Shown one piece after another: positions 15,886-24,153 of a DNA stretch of 24,838 bases. Both the position numbers and the translations under genes were made by a program. Every line of letters starts with the position of its first letter. Position 1 is the first letter of the stretch. Source of the stretch: Betaproteobacteria bacterium UBA3031 (lineage in GTDB: Bacteria > Pseudomonadota > Gammaproteobacteria > Burkholderiales > Eutrophovitaceae); assembly GCA_002367635.1 (NCBI GenBank), contig DFDI01000090.1:9583-34420 (forward strand), given 5' to 3'. Under the pieces are notes generated by a model. It ran no database searches, was not told the DNA's origin, and saw only the letters and a list, made by a program, of their open reading frames with translations.

Positions 15886-17214
15886 ATGGCAACTATTAAA
15901 GAGGTTTTAGTTCCTGACATTGGCGACTTTAAAGATATCCCAGTCATTGAAGTGCTGGTCAAAGCTGGTGACCGTGTCAAAGAAGAAGACTCCCTCATCA
16001 CGCTGGAAACAGACAAGGCAACGATGGAAGTCCCTGCGCCCTTCGACGGGATTATTAAAGACCTGCGGGTTAGCGTTGGGGATAGCGTTTCGGAAGGAAC
16101 TGTCATATTGAGCATTGAGGAAATTCAGGCTGAGGAAGACTCATCAAAAGATGAAGCGGCCACAGCGGCGCCAGCAGTCGAGCCTGCACCTGCACCCGAA
16201 ACACCCCCGATAATCGCACAGGAAGCATCTCCGACACCGGCGGCGCCAACGGCGCCAGCAGCACCTGCGATACCACCTAAAACAGGTGAAACAAATGCCT
16301 CCTCAGCGCACGCCAGCCCTGGTGTAAGGCGCTTCGCTCGTGAATTAGGTGTGGATATTAATCTGGTATCAGGCACTGGACCTAAAGATCGAATACTCAA
16401 AGAAGACATCCAAACCTTTGTTAAAAATAGTATCCAAAGCGGTGGTAGCGGAGCAGCGACCGGTTCTGGTTTAGGCTTTAGTTTGCCTGCCTGGCCAGTT
16501 ATTGATTTCGAAAAATTTGGACCTATTGAAAAGAAAACATTATCCCGCATCAAGAAGATTTCAGGAGCGGCACTTCATCGAAACTGGGTCACCATCCCTC
16601 ACATCACGCAACACGATGAAGTAGATATCACTGAGCTCGAAGTATTTCGCAAATCACTTGCTAAAGACGCTGAAAAATCAGGCGTTAAGGTGACGCCATT
16701 AACACTCATCATGAAAGCTGCTGCTGCTGCTCTGAAAAAATTTCCAGAATTTAACTCGTCCTTGACGCCTGAAGGAGATGCCCTCTTTATCAAACAGTAC
16801 TTCCATATTGGCGTTGCCGTTGACACGCCTGGAGGACTTGTTGTTCCCGTCATCAGGGACGTAGATAAAAAAGGTATTCTTCAGATCGCCGAGGAATTAG
16901 GCAAAGTCAGCATTAAGGCACGCGACGGCAAACTCGCGCCGGCAGACATGTCTGGTGGTACGTTTTCCATTTCGAGCTTAGGCGGGATTGGTGGTAGTCA
17001 CTTCACTCCGATCGTCAATGCACCAGAAGTTGCTATTTTAGGTGTCGCTCGATCGGCGATGAAACCGATTTGGAACGGGTCAGAATTCACACCTCGACTC
17101 ATACTTCCACTATCGCTATCCTACGATCACAGAGTAATCGACGGAGCAGAAGGGGCGAGATTCATTACCTATCTCAACCAGGTGCTCAGCGACATTCGAA
17201 GAGTTTTGCTCTAA
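15886..17214 (+). CDS. aceF: Pyruvate dehydrogenase E2, dihydrolipoamide acetyltransferase
   Basis: AceF transfers the acetyl group from lipoamide to CoA and forms the core of the complex. Residues 1-80 are a single lipoyl domain with Lys44 in ETDKATMEVPAP as the lipoylation site. Residues of about 85-140 are an Ala/Pro-rich swinging linker, 141-180 the peripheral-subunit-binding domain (SPGVRRFARELGVDI), and the remainder is the catalytic domain with active-site His415 in SYDHRVIDG. E. coli AceF has three lipoyl domains, so this 442-residue form is the short type seen in many other bacteria. AAAGGAA at 15874-15880 fixes the start. No lpd (E3) gene follows; nadD begins 50 bp downstream. Confidence 0.97.
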   Translation: MATIKEVLVPDIGDFKDIPVIEVLVKAGDRVKEEDSLITLETDKATMEVPAPFDGIIKDLRVSVGDSVSEGTVILSIEEIQAEEDSSKDEAATAAPAVEPAPAPETPPIIAQEASPTPAAPTAPAAPAIPPKTGETNASSAHASPGVRRFARELGVDINLVSGTGPKDRILKEDIQTFVKNSIQSGGSGAATGSGLGFSLPAWPVIDFEKFGPIEKKTLSRIKKISGAALHRNWVTIPHITQHDEVDITELEVFRKSLAKDAEKSGVKVTPLTLIMKAAAAALKKFPEFNSSLTPEGDALFIKQYFHIGVAVDTPGGLVVPVIRDVDKKGILQIAEELGKVSIKARDGKLAPADMSGGTFSISSLGGIGGSHFTPIVNAPEVAILGVARSAMKPIWNGSEFTPRLILPLSLSYDHRVIDGAEGARFITYLNQVLSDIRRVLL

Positions 17215-17264
17215 GCGTGCAAACTACAAGTATGAATTTACTTCGAACTTTAGATCTATAGACC

Positions 17265-17951
17265 TTGGTGATCAGCTCACGCATCGGGGTCCTTGGCGGC
17301 ACATTTGACCCAATCCATTTCGCCCATCTTCGATTAGCGGAGGAAGTGGCGGAAGCATTTTTACTCGATACGGTTCGCCTTATCCCTTCCGCTGACCCAC
17401 CACATCGAACCTCTCCAGGCGCATCAGCACAAGACCGTTTACATATGGTTCGGCTGGCGCTTGAGCCGGCCGGAGACCATCTCGTAGCAGATGGCAGCGA
17501 GTTGAACCGTGTTGGGAAAAGTTATATGGTGGACACATTAAAGGCCTTACGAGAAGAAAACCCAAATGAGTCCATCAGCCTCATTCTTGGCACCGACGCA
17601 TTCATCGAATTAATGACATGGCATGAATGGCAGCAGTTATTTACGCTGGCGCACATCATTGTAGCTTCTCGACCAAATTTACCCATAAGCCAACTTAACA
17701 ATAAACTTAAAGGTGAGTTATTCACCGAATTCGAAAAGCGCAATAGTCACGATTACAATACAATCAGCTCGTTAACGCACGGATTAATTTATACGTACGA
17801 ATTTACATCACTCGAGGTCTCAGGCACGTCATTACGAAAAAGAATTCAAAATGGGCTGAGCCTTAAGTACCTTTTACCCGATAATGTAATAAACTATATT
17901 CAAGACTATAGTCTTTACGAGGAGAGCCGTTCTGAATCAAACACTGAGTGA
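17265..17951 (+). CDS. nadD: Nicotinate-nucleotide adenylyltransferase
   Basis: NadD joins ATP and nicotinate mononucleotide to give deamido-NAD in NAD synthesis. The nucleotidyltransferase motif GGTFDPIHFAHL is near residues 11-22, and the family-typical DTVRLIPSADPPH and the C-terminal EVSGTSLRKRIQNG (the ISSTxIR-like motif) are present. The length of 228 residues fits. The start is a TTG at 17265 or a GTG directly after it at 17268; no ATG is available in frame before the nucleotide-binding motif, and no strong ribosome binding site is visible. Its last 20 bases overlap the inferred start of rsfS, the usual gene order in proteobacteria. Confidence 0.93.
   Translation: MVISSRIGVLGGTFDPIHFAHLRLAEEVAEAFLLDTVRLIPSADPPHRTSPGASAQDRLHMVRLALEPAGDHLVADGSELNRVGKSYMVDTLKALREENPNESISLILGTDAFIELMTWHEWQQLFTLAHIIVASRPNLPISQLNNKLKGELFTEFEKRNSHDYNTISSLTHGLIYTYEFTSLEVSGTSLRKRIQNGLSLKYLLPDNVINYIQDYSLYEESRSESNTE
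17920..17924 (+). promoter_or_regulatory. Shine-Dalgarno for a CTG-initiated rsfS
   Basis: AGGAG at 17920-17924 lies inside the end of nadD, seven bases before CTG 17932 in the rsfS frame. It is the only strong ribosome binding site near the position where the conserved RsfS protein sequence begins. Confidence 0.55.
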
Positions 17952-18288
17952 TATTGCTATAGATGCACTAGAGCAAATCAAAGCACTAGATATCGTTGCA
18001 ATCGACATAACCGCATCCAACGCCCTCTTCGATCAAATCATTGTTGCCAGCGCAGAGTCAACACGACAAGCGCGGGCCTTTGTGAACAATCTCAAAGAAA
18101 TCTTAAAAGGTACCGAATACAATGTATTGAGCGTTGAAGGAGAAACATCAGGGGAATGGGTGCTCATCGACCTAGGTGACTTAATTGTTCACATCATGAA
18201 GCCGGAAGTCAGAACCTACTACAACTTAGAGGACTTATGGAAGGAAACCCCTTCTTCAGAAAAAGGCGATCGCCAACAAGCCAGCTAA
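17932..18288 (+). CDS. rsfS: Ribosomal silencing factor RsfS (apparent CTG start)
   Basis: RsfS binds large-subunit protein L14 and blocks subunit joining when nutrients are short. Reading the frame back from the GTG at 18082 gives LNQTLSDIAIDALEQIKALD and then a VAIDITASNALFDQIIVASA segment, which match the conserved N-terminal half of the family. The remainder includes VEGETSGEWVLIDLGDLIVHIM and YYNLEDLW, the hallmark blocks. There is no ATG, GTG or TTG in this frame between the upstream stop (17890) and the conserved region; CTG 17932 with AGGAG seven bases upstream gives 118 residues, in line with about 105 in E. coli, whose N-terminus aligns within one or two residues. A start at GTG 18082 would lose the first 50 residues. 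It overlaps nadD by 20 bp. Confidence 0.88.
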   Translation: MNQTLSDIAIDALEQIKALDIVAIDITASNALFDQIIVASAESTRQARAFVNNLKEILKGTEYNVLSVEGETSGEWVLIDLGDLIVHIMKPEVRTYYNLEDLWKETPSSEKGDRQQAS

Positions 18289-18293
18289 AAGCC

Positions 18294-18346
18294 GTTTGGC
18301 TCAGCACAAAACCATCCTCGATTCGGCTTCAACCCTTGAGCCAAAC
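18294..18346 (+). repeat. Inverted repeat between rsfS and rlmH
   Basis: GTTTGGCTCA (18294-18303) and TGAGCCAAAC (18337-18346) are perfect ten-base inverted copies around a 33-base loop. A second pair, AAGCCG (18289-18294) with CGGCTT (18324-18329), crosses the first, so the two stems are either alternative folds or a pseudoknot. A weak T-rich stretch (ATTTTCT) follows. It occupies most of the 76-bp gap before rlmH and may be an attenuator or processing site; it is not a standard terminator because of the long loop. Confidence 0.5.
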
Positions 18347-18364
18347 ATTTTCTAATTCACGAAT

Positions 18365-18838
18365 ATGAAAATCAATATTATTGCCGTGGGTCACAAGCCC
18401 CCGAAATGGGCTGAGGAAGGCTGCCAAGAATATCTCAAACGATTTCATCGCGAACTATCAATTTCAGTGACTGAAATTAAACCGGCATTTCGTGTCGGGC
18501 ATACCGATAAAAACCACCTTGCCAGAAAAACGGAAAAGGAGCGAATCCTTGCAAAGGCTAACAAAAATGCTTACCTAATCGCCCTGGATGAAAAAGGGAG
18601 CCAAAACACCACCAGCGAACTGGCGAAGTTAATGAGCACGTGGATGACTGAAGGGAAAGATGTTGATTTCGTCATCGGTGGCGCGGACGGCCTTGATCCC
18701 GAGATTAAGGGACAAGCCTTCAAAACGCTTGCCCTATCGGCAATGACTTATCCCCACGCACTCGCTCGATTAATTCTCGTCGAACAGCTCTACCGAGCTC
18801 AGTGTATTATCAGAAATCACCCTTATCACAGAGATTAA
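18365..18838 (+). CDS. rlmH: 23S rRNA (pseudouridine1915-N3)-methyltransferase
   Basis: RlmH methylates the pseudouridine at position 1915 of 23S rRNA in assembled 70S ribosomes. The 157-residue length matches the family (155 in E. coli). The SPOUT-fold cofactor motif is FVIGGADGL near residues 100-108, and the C-terminal LSAMTYPHALARLILVEQLY followed by RNHPYHRD is diagnostic. It sits after rsfS as in most proteobacteria, separated by a gap holding a long inverted repeat, and 15 bp before maf. Confidence 0.97.
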   Translation: MKINIIAVGHKPPKWAEEGCQEYLKRFHRELSISVTEIKPAFRVGHTDKNHLARKTEKERILAKANKNAYLIALDEKGSQNTTSELAKLMSTWMTEGKDVDFVIGGADGLDPEIKGQAFKTLALSAMTYPHALARLILVEQLYRAQCIIRNHPYHRD

Positions 18839-18853
18839 ATTACGTCACACGGC

Positions 18854-19465
18854 ATGAGCGATTTTTTTTATTTAGCCTCTCAAAGTCCGCGGCGGAAAGA
18901 GATACTGGACGCATTGAGCGCGCCCTATCGACTCCTTAATTTAGTGGAAGGTCCGGGTGAAAACGCAGATTTCGACGAAACCCCCATTCCAAATGAAATG
19001 CCTACCTTGTATGTCAATAGAGTCTCATTGCTTAAAGCATCTGCGGCCTGGAGGTACCTTGTAGACCATCGTCTAGAAAAAGCCCCTGTCTTAACCGTAG
19101 ATACAACCGTAACCCTAGATGACAAGATCTTAGGGAAGCCTGAGGATGCAGAGGACGCGCGACTTATGCTCAAGAGACTTTCGGGCAGAGAACATCAAGT
19201 GCTCACGGCTGTTACCATGAAACAAGGTGATGAAATACACCAAACGCTTTCTATGACGAACGTGTGTATGCAATCACTTAGCGAGAGTAACATTGAGCGC
19301 TACATACAAACCACTGAACCTTTTGGCAAAGCTGGTAGCTATGGCATTCAGGGGATCGCCAGCATTTTTATCAGTCACATCTCTGGCAGTCACTCAGGAG
19401 TCGTTGGTTTACCCATCTACGAGACATCAGAACTCATTAAAAAATTTGGATTTTCACTGTTATGA
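18854..19465 (+). CDS. maf: Maf family nucleoside triphosphate pyrophosphatase
   Basis: Maf proteins hydrolyse dTTP, UTP or modified nucleotides to monophosphates, a house-cleaning activity. The N-terminal LASQSPRRKEIL, the DTTVTLDDKILGKP block with the catalytic-region aspartate, and FGKAGSYGIQG with GSHSGVVGLPIYET near the end are family marks. The length of 203 residues is usual (E. coli YhdE is 197). Its position next to rng matches the dTTP/UTP-specific YhdE branch. The stop overlaps the rng start by four bases (ATGA), suggesting translational coupling. Confidence 0.93.
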   Translation: MSDFFYLASQSPRRKEILDALSAPYRLLNLVEGPGENADFDETPIPNEMPTLYVNRVSLLKASAAWRYLVDHRLEKAPVLTVDTTVTLDDKILGKPEDAEDARLMLKRLSGREHQVLTAVTMKQGDEIHQTLSMTNVCMQSLSESNIERYIQTTEPFGKAGSYGIQGIASIFISHISGSHSGVVGLPIYETSELIKKFGFSLL

Positions 19466-20916
19466 ATAATGAAATACTGATCAATGTCACGCCGCAAGAG
19501 ACACGTGTCGCGATCATTCAACGAGGTATCGTACAAGAACTACATATTGAACGTGAAGCCCAACGCGGGCTCGTGGGTAATATCTATAACGGCGTCGTGA
19601 AACGCATCTTACCCGGCATGCAATCTGCATTTGTTGATATCGGCATAGAGAAGGCTGCTTTTTTACATGCCACCGATATATTCGGCCGTGGTCAGGATGA
19701 CGCAAACGACACCCCAATTGAAAAGCTACTCCATGACGGGCAAAAAATACTCGTTCAAGTCGTTAAAGACCCCATTGGGACCAAAGGAGCTCGGCTATCC
19801 ACGCAAGTCAGTATTGCGGGGCGCTTGTTGGTCTACCTACCCTTAGAAAATCATATCGGAATCTCACAAAAAATCGGTAACGAGGAAGAACGCGAACAAC
19901 TTAAAGAGCGATTAACTCGACTGAAGGGTGAACATTGTCAACAAGGCTTTATCGTTCGAACACTCGCGGAGACTGCAAGTGACGATGAGTTCCAATCAGA
20001 CATCGACTATTTAAGACGAGTTTGGGAAGACCTTAAAGCTCGGGCGAAGACAAGTAAAGCGCCATCCACCGTGTATCAAGATCTAGATTTAAGTGTTCGA
20101 ATTTTGAGGGACTTCCTAGCGGAAGAGTCTGAACGCGTCCTTGTAGACTCCAGAGAAACCTTTCAAAAAATGGAAACTTTTGCCAATACCTTTATTCCGA
20201 ATTTTGCAAACCGCGTACAAGTCTATACGAGCGAGCGCCCTTTATTTGAACGTTACGGGGTTGAGGATGAAATAGAAAAAGCGATGAGCAAACGAGTAAA
20301 TTTGAAATCTGGTGGTTACCTCATTATCGATCAAACAGAAGCGCTCACCACGGTGGATGTAAATACAGGTGGATTTGTTGGCGATAGGAACTTTGAGGAA
20401 ACCATATTTAAAAATAATCTCGAAGCATCACAAGCCATCGCTAGGCAATTGAGGCTTAGAAATCTGGGGGGTATTATCCTCATTGATTTTATTGACATGG
20501 AGAATGAAGACCATCAACAATCCATACTTGAGGAACTTGAAAAATCGATCACGCTAGACCGAACACGAATAACCATTAATGGTTTTACACAACTTGGTTT
20601 GTTGGAAATGACGAGGAAACGAACTAGGGAATCGTTAGCGCATGTGCTATGCGAACCGTGTCCCACGTGTTTAGGGCGAGGGGAAATTAAAACCATTGCA
20701 ACAATTGGCTATCAAATACTTCGTGAATTGGTTCGAGAGTCTCGGCAATACAATCCGAAGAGCCTGCGCATCATTGCATCACAAAAAGTAGTCGACTTTT
20801 TCCACGAAGAAGAGTCTCAGAGTATTGCAATGGCGGAAGAATTTATTGGTAAAACAATATTGCTACAAATCGAACCTATGTACGGACAACAAGAATACGA
20901 TATCGTACTCGGGTAA
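19462..20916 (+). CDS. rng: Ribonuclease G
   Basis: RNase G is an endonuclease that matures the 5' end of 16S rRNA and degrades some mRNAs. The N-terminal S1 domain contains GLVGNIYNGVVKRILPGMQS and FVDIGIEKAAFLHA. The catalytic core has TTVDVNTGG and ILIDFIDM with the two metal-binding aspartates, and CPTC near residue 400 is the zinc-link motif. At 484 residues it is the RNase G form (489 in E. coli) and lacks the long RNase E tail. It overlaps maf by four bases and ends only 13 bp from the convergent yggT gene, with no terminator visible between them. Confidence 0.97.
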   Translation: MNNEILINVTPQETRVAIIQRGIVQELHIEREAQRGLVGNIYNGVVKRILPGMQSAFVDIGIEKAAFLHATDIFGRGQDDANDTPIEKLLHDGQKILVQVVKDPIGTKGARLSTQVSIAGRLLVYLPLENHIGISQKIGNEEEREQLKERLTRLKGEHCQQGFIVRTLAETASDDEFQSDIDYLRRVWEDLKARAKTSKAPSTVYQDLDLSVRILRDFLAEESERVLVDSRETFQKMETFANTFIPNFANRVQVYTSERPLFERYGVEDEIEKAMSKRVNLKSGGYLIIDQTEALTTVDVNTGGFVGDRNFEETIFKNNLEASQAIARQLRLRNLGGIILIDFIDMENEDHQQSILEELEKSITLDRTRITINGFTQLGLLEMTRKRTRESLAHVLCEPCPTCLGRGEIKTIATIGYQILRELVRESRQYNPKSLRIIASQKVVDFFHEEESQSIAMAEEFIGKTILLQIEPMYGQQEYDIVLG

Positions 20917-20929
20917 ATGTGGCCCCCAA

Positions 20930-21511
20930 CTAAGATCCGGTCAGAAACACCAGTAGGCTGTGATTCAGCGCACTGATTGGCCATATCAGAAAAATCTGGC
21001 ACGTTACCAATAAAAATAACAGGGAGAGATCCACGCCGCCGACTGGGTTAAAGCGTCGCCTAAAGATATCTAAAAATGGAGATGACATGGCCGTCAACAA
21101 GGACATAATAGGGCTGTAAGGATTAACCCAAGATAAAATCGCTTGAGCAAACGTAACCACAATAATAATGTAGACAAACATCTTGGCTAGGCTAACCGCA
21201 GACAAACAAAGTATTACCAACACCGTCGTGAGTGCCGAAGTTTTAAGATCCATGCCACTTAAAATGAATACCATGCTCAGCAACAACATCTCTGTAAGTA
21301 ACGCCAATAAGAATGTCGACAAGTCATAGCCACGCCAGCCAGGAACAAAGCGCCTCGCAGGTATCACCGCAAAATCCGTAATGGCACATACGAAAACGCT
21401 CAAAGGGTTGCGTGGCGTTGCTCGCACAACCTGCAAATAGAATCGAAGCAAAAACGCAAGTGACAATATACCCAAAACGGTTTTCGACAAAAAAATTCCA
21501 GCTTCGATCAT
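20930..21511 (-). CDS. yggT: YggT family membrane protein
   Basis: This is a 193-residue integral membrane protein with two YGGT repeats, each with a hydrophobic helix pair. The first includes LLRFYLQVVRATPRNPLS and the second AILSWVNPYSPIMSLL with the PFLDIFRRRFNPVGGVDLS signature. The family's function is not settled; links to osmotic stress, cell division or cofactor transport have been proposed. Its start shares one base with the proC stop (TAATG), so translational coupling is likely, and the gene order yggS-proC-yggT is common in gammaproteobacteria. Confidence 0.92.
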   Translation of the reverse strand: MIEAGIFLSKTVLGILSLAFLLRFYLQVVRATPRNPLSVFVCAITDFAVIPARRFVPGWRGYDLSTFLLALLTEMLLLSMVFILSGMDLKTSALTTVLVILCLSAVSLAKMFVYIIIVVTFAQAILSWVNPYSPIMSLLTAMSSPFLDIFRRRFNPVGGVDLSLLFLLVTCQIFLIWPISALNHSLLVFLTGS

Positions 21512-22320
21512 TATTTCTCTCCTCCAAACTCTTTAGCTAACGCCTCCGAGCGATCTCTAGCACGCCGAACACCTCGAGCAATCATATCCTTTAATTTGTC
21601 GGCATCAAAAGAGGCTAACGCCGCCGCCGTCGTTCCTCCTTTTGAGGTCACGCGCTCACGCAATACTGATATAGATTCTTCCGACCGAGCAGCGAGCCTT
21701 GAGGCGCCCAAAAACGTCTCGACAGCGAGTAAACCAGCAGCATCACGGTCAAGTCCCAACTCTGCGCCGACGGCCTCTAGCGCTTCAATAAAATAAAATA
21801 CATAGGCAGGCCCACTCCCAGAGATAGCCGTGACCACATCAATTAACGATTCTGTCTCACACCATATATGTCGCCCGACACAACTCATAACATTTTCTGC
21901 CAATTCGCGATCACCCGCGGTCATGTCATCTCCGTACATACCTGACACGCCCGCTTGGATTAACGCAGGCGTATTCGGCATAACACGAATGATCCGGCTA
22001 TAACCATTCAACCATTGTGTGATTGATGCGATAGGGATCCCGGCAGCAATACTGATAATAAGACTTGTCTTAAGACTTGACGCGCACGACTGCACCACTT
22101 CTTTTAAGTTTTGAGGCTTCACAGCCAAGACAACAACATCTGCATTAAAATCAGAATCAATAAAATTTGGGGCCGTACTAATCTGCATGACCTCAAATTT
22201 TTCTCTGGCCTCTTGCGCGACATCTACAACCAGAAGATCACTCGGAGACGAACCCTTTTCTAGGAGCCCACTGATAAGTGCGGTAGCCATGTTTCCGCCC
22301 CCGATAAAAACAACTTTCAT
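21511..22320 (-). CDS. proC: Pyrroline-5-carboxylate reductase
   Basis: ProC reduces pyrroline-5-carboxylate to proline with NAD(P)H in the cytosol. The N-terminal dinucleotide-binding motif is FIGGGNMATALISGLL. AVKPQ, the SIAAGIPIASI segment, RVMPNTPALIQAGVSG, ISGSGPAYVFYFIEAL and the C-terminal RERVTSKGGTTAAAL are the family blocks. Its 269 residues equal the E. coli length. The GAGGT preceding the ATG is a fair ribosome binding site. It lies 62 bp downstream of the yggS gene and one base into yggT. Confidence 0.97.
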   Translation of the reverse strand: MKVVFIGGGNMATALISGLLEKGSSPSDLLVVDVAQEAREKFEVMQISTAPNFIDSDFNADVVVLAVKPQNLKEVVQSCASSLKTSLIISIAAGIPIASITQWLNGYSRIIRVMPNTPALIQAGVSGMYGDDMTAGDRELAENVMSCVGRHIWCETESLIDVVTAISGSGPAYVFYFIEALEAVGAELGLDRDAAGLLAVETFLGASRLAARSEESISVLRERVTSKGGTTAAALASFDADKLKDMIARGVRRARDRSEALAKEFGGEK

Positions 22321-22382
22321 AGCATTGTTACCTCAGTTTTGTACCTTAATGGCCGTCCTATATGTTTCAATTCTAATATCAC

Positions 22383-23075
22383 TCAACGAGCACCAAAAAT
22401 TCCTCGACCCACCCGCACAAATGTTGCTCCTTGCTGGATGCCGATTTCTAAATCATCTGACATGCCCATTGATAACACATCTAACTCAAAACCATCTTGA
22501 TTTAAGGAATCCTTCAATTCGGCTAACCGTCGAAATGTGTCTGAGACTGTCCCATCCTCTGCGTTAATCTCTGGAATGGTCATCAGGCCTCGCAGATCCA
22601 AGAAAGGCAATTGCCGTACCGCTCGCGCAAGGTCAAGAACATCTGAGACATGACACCCCTGCTTGCTCTCTTCTCCTGTAACGTTCACTTGCAAACAAAC
22701 CTTCAGCGGGCGGCCGATCTGCGACCTTATCAATGAGAGTCTTTGGGCTATCTTTAATCGATCAACAGAATGGACCCAATCAAATTTGGTCGCGATTTGT
22801 CGTGTTTTATTACTCTGAATCGGCCCAATAAAATGCCACTCAAGCGGCAAGTCACTCAATGTATCGATCTTATTAATCGCCTCTTGCACATAATTCTCTC
22901 CGAAGCGTAACTGTCCTGATTGGTAAGCCTCACGGATTACATCAGCAGAAAATGTTTTGCTCACGGCAATCAACTCTACCGATTCAGGCTCTCGTCCCGC
23001 GCGGCTTAAGGCCATACTTATTTGGGCATTAACACGCAATAAATTATCACTGATAGTGCGCTCTTTCTCCATCAT
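22383..23075 (-). CDS. yggS: YggS/PLPBP pyridoxal phosphate homeostasis protein
   Basis: YggS binds pyridoxal 5'-phosphate and keeps its cellular level in balance; it has no known enzymatic reaction. Lys40 in LIAVSK is the cofactor-binding lysine. RFGENYVQEA, WHFIGPIQSNKTR, VHSVDRLKIAQRL, the CLQVNVTGEESKQGC segment and LSMGMSDDLEIGIQQGATFVR-type sequence near the end are diagnostic. The length of 230 residues is typical. Two consecutive ATG codons (23075 and 23072) make the start uncertain by one residue. It begins 13 bp after the hemJ stop on the same strand. Confidence 0.96.
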   Translation of the reverse strand: MMEKERTISDNLLRVNAQISMALSRAGREPESVELIAVSKTFSADVIREAYQSGQLRFGENYVQEAINKIDTLSDLPLEWHFIGPIQSNKTRQIATKFDWVHSVDRLKIAQRLSLIRSQIGRPLKVCLQVNVTGEESKQGCHVSDVLDLARAVRQLPFLDLRGLMTIPEINAEDGTVSDTFRRLAELKDSLNQDGFELDVLSMGMSDDLEIGIQQGATFVRVGRGIFGAR

Positions 23076-23088
23076 TTGAAGTGCAACG

Positions 23089-23502
23089 TCACGGTTTTAA
23101 AACCACCAAAAAAACAATTGCCACCAGTATCAATACCGGGAATTCATTGAACCAACGGTACCAAACATGTGAGTGCTGATTTTGATCGTCTTTAAATTTT
23201 TTAACCAACACTCCACACCAGATGTGATAGATCACCAGCACACCAACCAAACTGAGTTTTGCTTGAAGCCAAAAACTCTCGAAACCCCATCCGCCAATTG
23301 CCAACCAAAACCCTGTAGCTATGGTCAATACCGCACCGGGCATCATGATTCCATAAAACAATTTGCGTTCCATAATTTTAAAACGATCCTGACTGAGCTT
23401 GTCTGTAGACATCACGTGATAAACGAATAATCGTGGCAAATAAAATAAGCCAGCGAACCATGTCACCATAAGAATAATATGCGTTGCTTTCACTATGCCC
23501 AT
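23089..23502 (-). CDS. hemJ: Protoporphyrinogen oxidase HemJ
   Basis: HemJ is a membrane protein that oxidises protoporphyrinogen IX to protoporphyrin IX in haem synthesis. The N-terminal helix holds the conserved His and WFAGLFYLPRLFVYH. The PGAVLTIATGFWLA helix, the WLQAKLSLVGVLVIYHIWCG helix and the RWFNEFPVLILV end also fit, with about four membrane segments in 137 residues. AAGGAGA (23513-23519, minus strand) lies ten bases before ATG 23502 and seven before an adjacent TTG at 23505, so either could be used. It follows the hydrolase gene by about 24 bp and precedes yggS by 13 bp. Confidence 0.9.
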   Translation of the reverse strand: MGIVKATHIILMVTWFAGLFYLPRLFVYHVMSTDKLSQDRFKIMERKLFYGIMMPGAVLTIATGFWLAIGGWGFESFWLQAKLSLVGVLVIYHIWCGVLVKKFKDDQNQHSHVWYRWFNEFPVLILVAIVFLVVLKP

Positions 23503-23529
23503 CAAAACCTAATCTCCTTGTCTGGTTCG

Positions 23530-24153
23530 CTATGACAACAACTTCTGTCGACAGTGGTTGATCACCACATTTTGAAGACGAATCAAGTCTCCATGAAAAA
23601 AGTGTCCCGCGCCCGGGAACACTGTCACGGGTATATGCTGTGGCCGAGCCCAATTCAGCACGTCAGACAACAGAACCACATCGTCTTCTTCCCCGTGTAA
23701 GACCAAGGAGTCCTCAGGAACAGTCTCAACTTCAAATTTGGCCACCGCTGGCGCAATCAACACAACCTGATGGGGGCTTTTATCTTGTGCTACACGAGCA
23801 ACCACATAGGTGCCGAAAGAAAACCCTGCAAAAATTAAATGGCTTGGTTGAAATCTTTTCTCGGCGTAGCTCAATACCGTTTCGAAATCCTCAATCTCGC
23901 CTGCACCTCCATCGTAGACACCATCGCTATTGCCAACACCTCTAAAGTTAAAACGTACAGCAGTTAGGCCCAACGCACAAAATGCTTTTGCAAGCGTTTG
24001 CACGACTTTGTTATCAAAGGTCCCGCCGTATAAGGGGTGCGGATGAGCGATCAAAGCACAACCGACACTCGCAGCACTCGGCTCATTAACGGCAATTTCC
24101 AGATTTCCGGAAGAACCCTCAATCAACAAACGCTCTTCATTTCTACGGTTCAA
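23530..24153 (-). CDS. Alpha/beta hydrolase (COG2945 type)
   Basis: This is a cytosolic alpha/beta hydrolase of 207 residues from the small COG2945 group often annotated as dienelactone-hydrolase-like or uncharacterised. The HPHPLYGGTFDNKVVQTLA segment and RFNFRGVGNSDG are typical. The nucleophile elbow GFSFG places Ser112, with Asp157 or Asp158 in LHGEEDD and His184 in GAGHFFHG completing the triad. No signal peptide is visible. Its ATG overlaps the ferredoxin stop by four bases, so the pair is translationally coupled. The substrate is unknown. Confidence 0.87.
   Translation of the reverse strand: MNRRNEERLLIEGSSGNLEIAVNEPSAASVGCALIAHPHPLYGGTFDNKVVQTLAKAFCALGLTAVRFNFRGVGNSDGVYDGGAGEIEDFETVLSYAEKRFQPSHLIFAGFSFGTYVVARVAQDKSPHQVVLIAPAVAKFEVETVPEDSLVLHGEEDDVVLLSDVLNWARPQHIPVTVFPGAGHFFHGDLIRLQNVVINHCRQKLLS

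Noticed and set aside
16161..16270. Repeated GGCGCCA-containing units in aceF
   Set aside because: They encode the low-complexity Ala/Pro linker of E2 and are explained by protein composition, not by a DNA repeat element.
16125..16553. 142-residue antisense reading frame in aceF
   Set aside because: Its Ala/Gly-rich sequence is the mirror of the Ala/Pro linker of E2; no independent support.
17230..17262. Nine-codon frame starting ATG AAT TTA before nadD, as a leader peptide
   Set aside because: No ribosome binding site, no regulatory codon run and no attenuator-like stem follow it; likely chance.
20917..20929. Bidirectional terminator between rng and yggT
   Set aside because: Only 13 bases separate the stops, and no stem-loop can be formed there.
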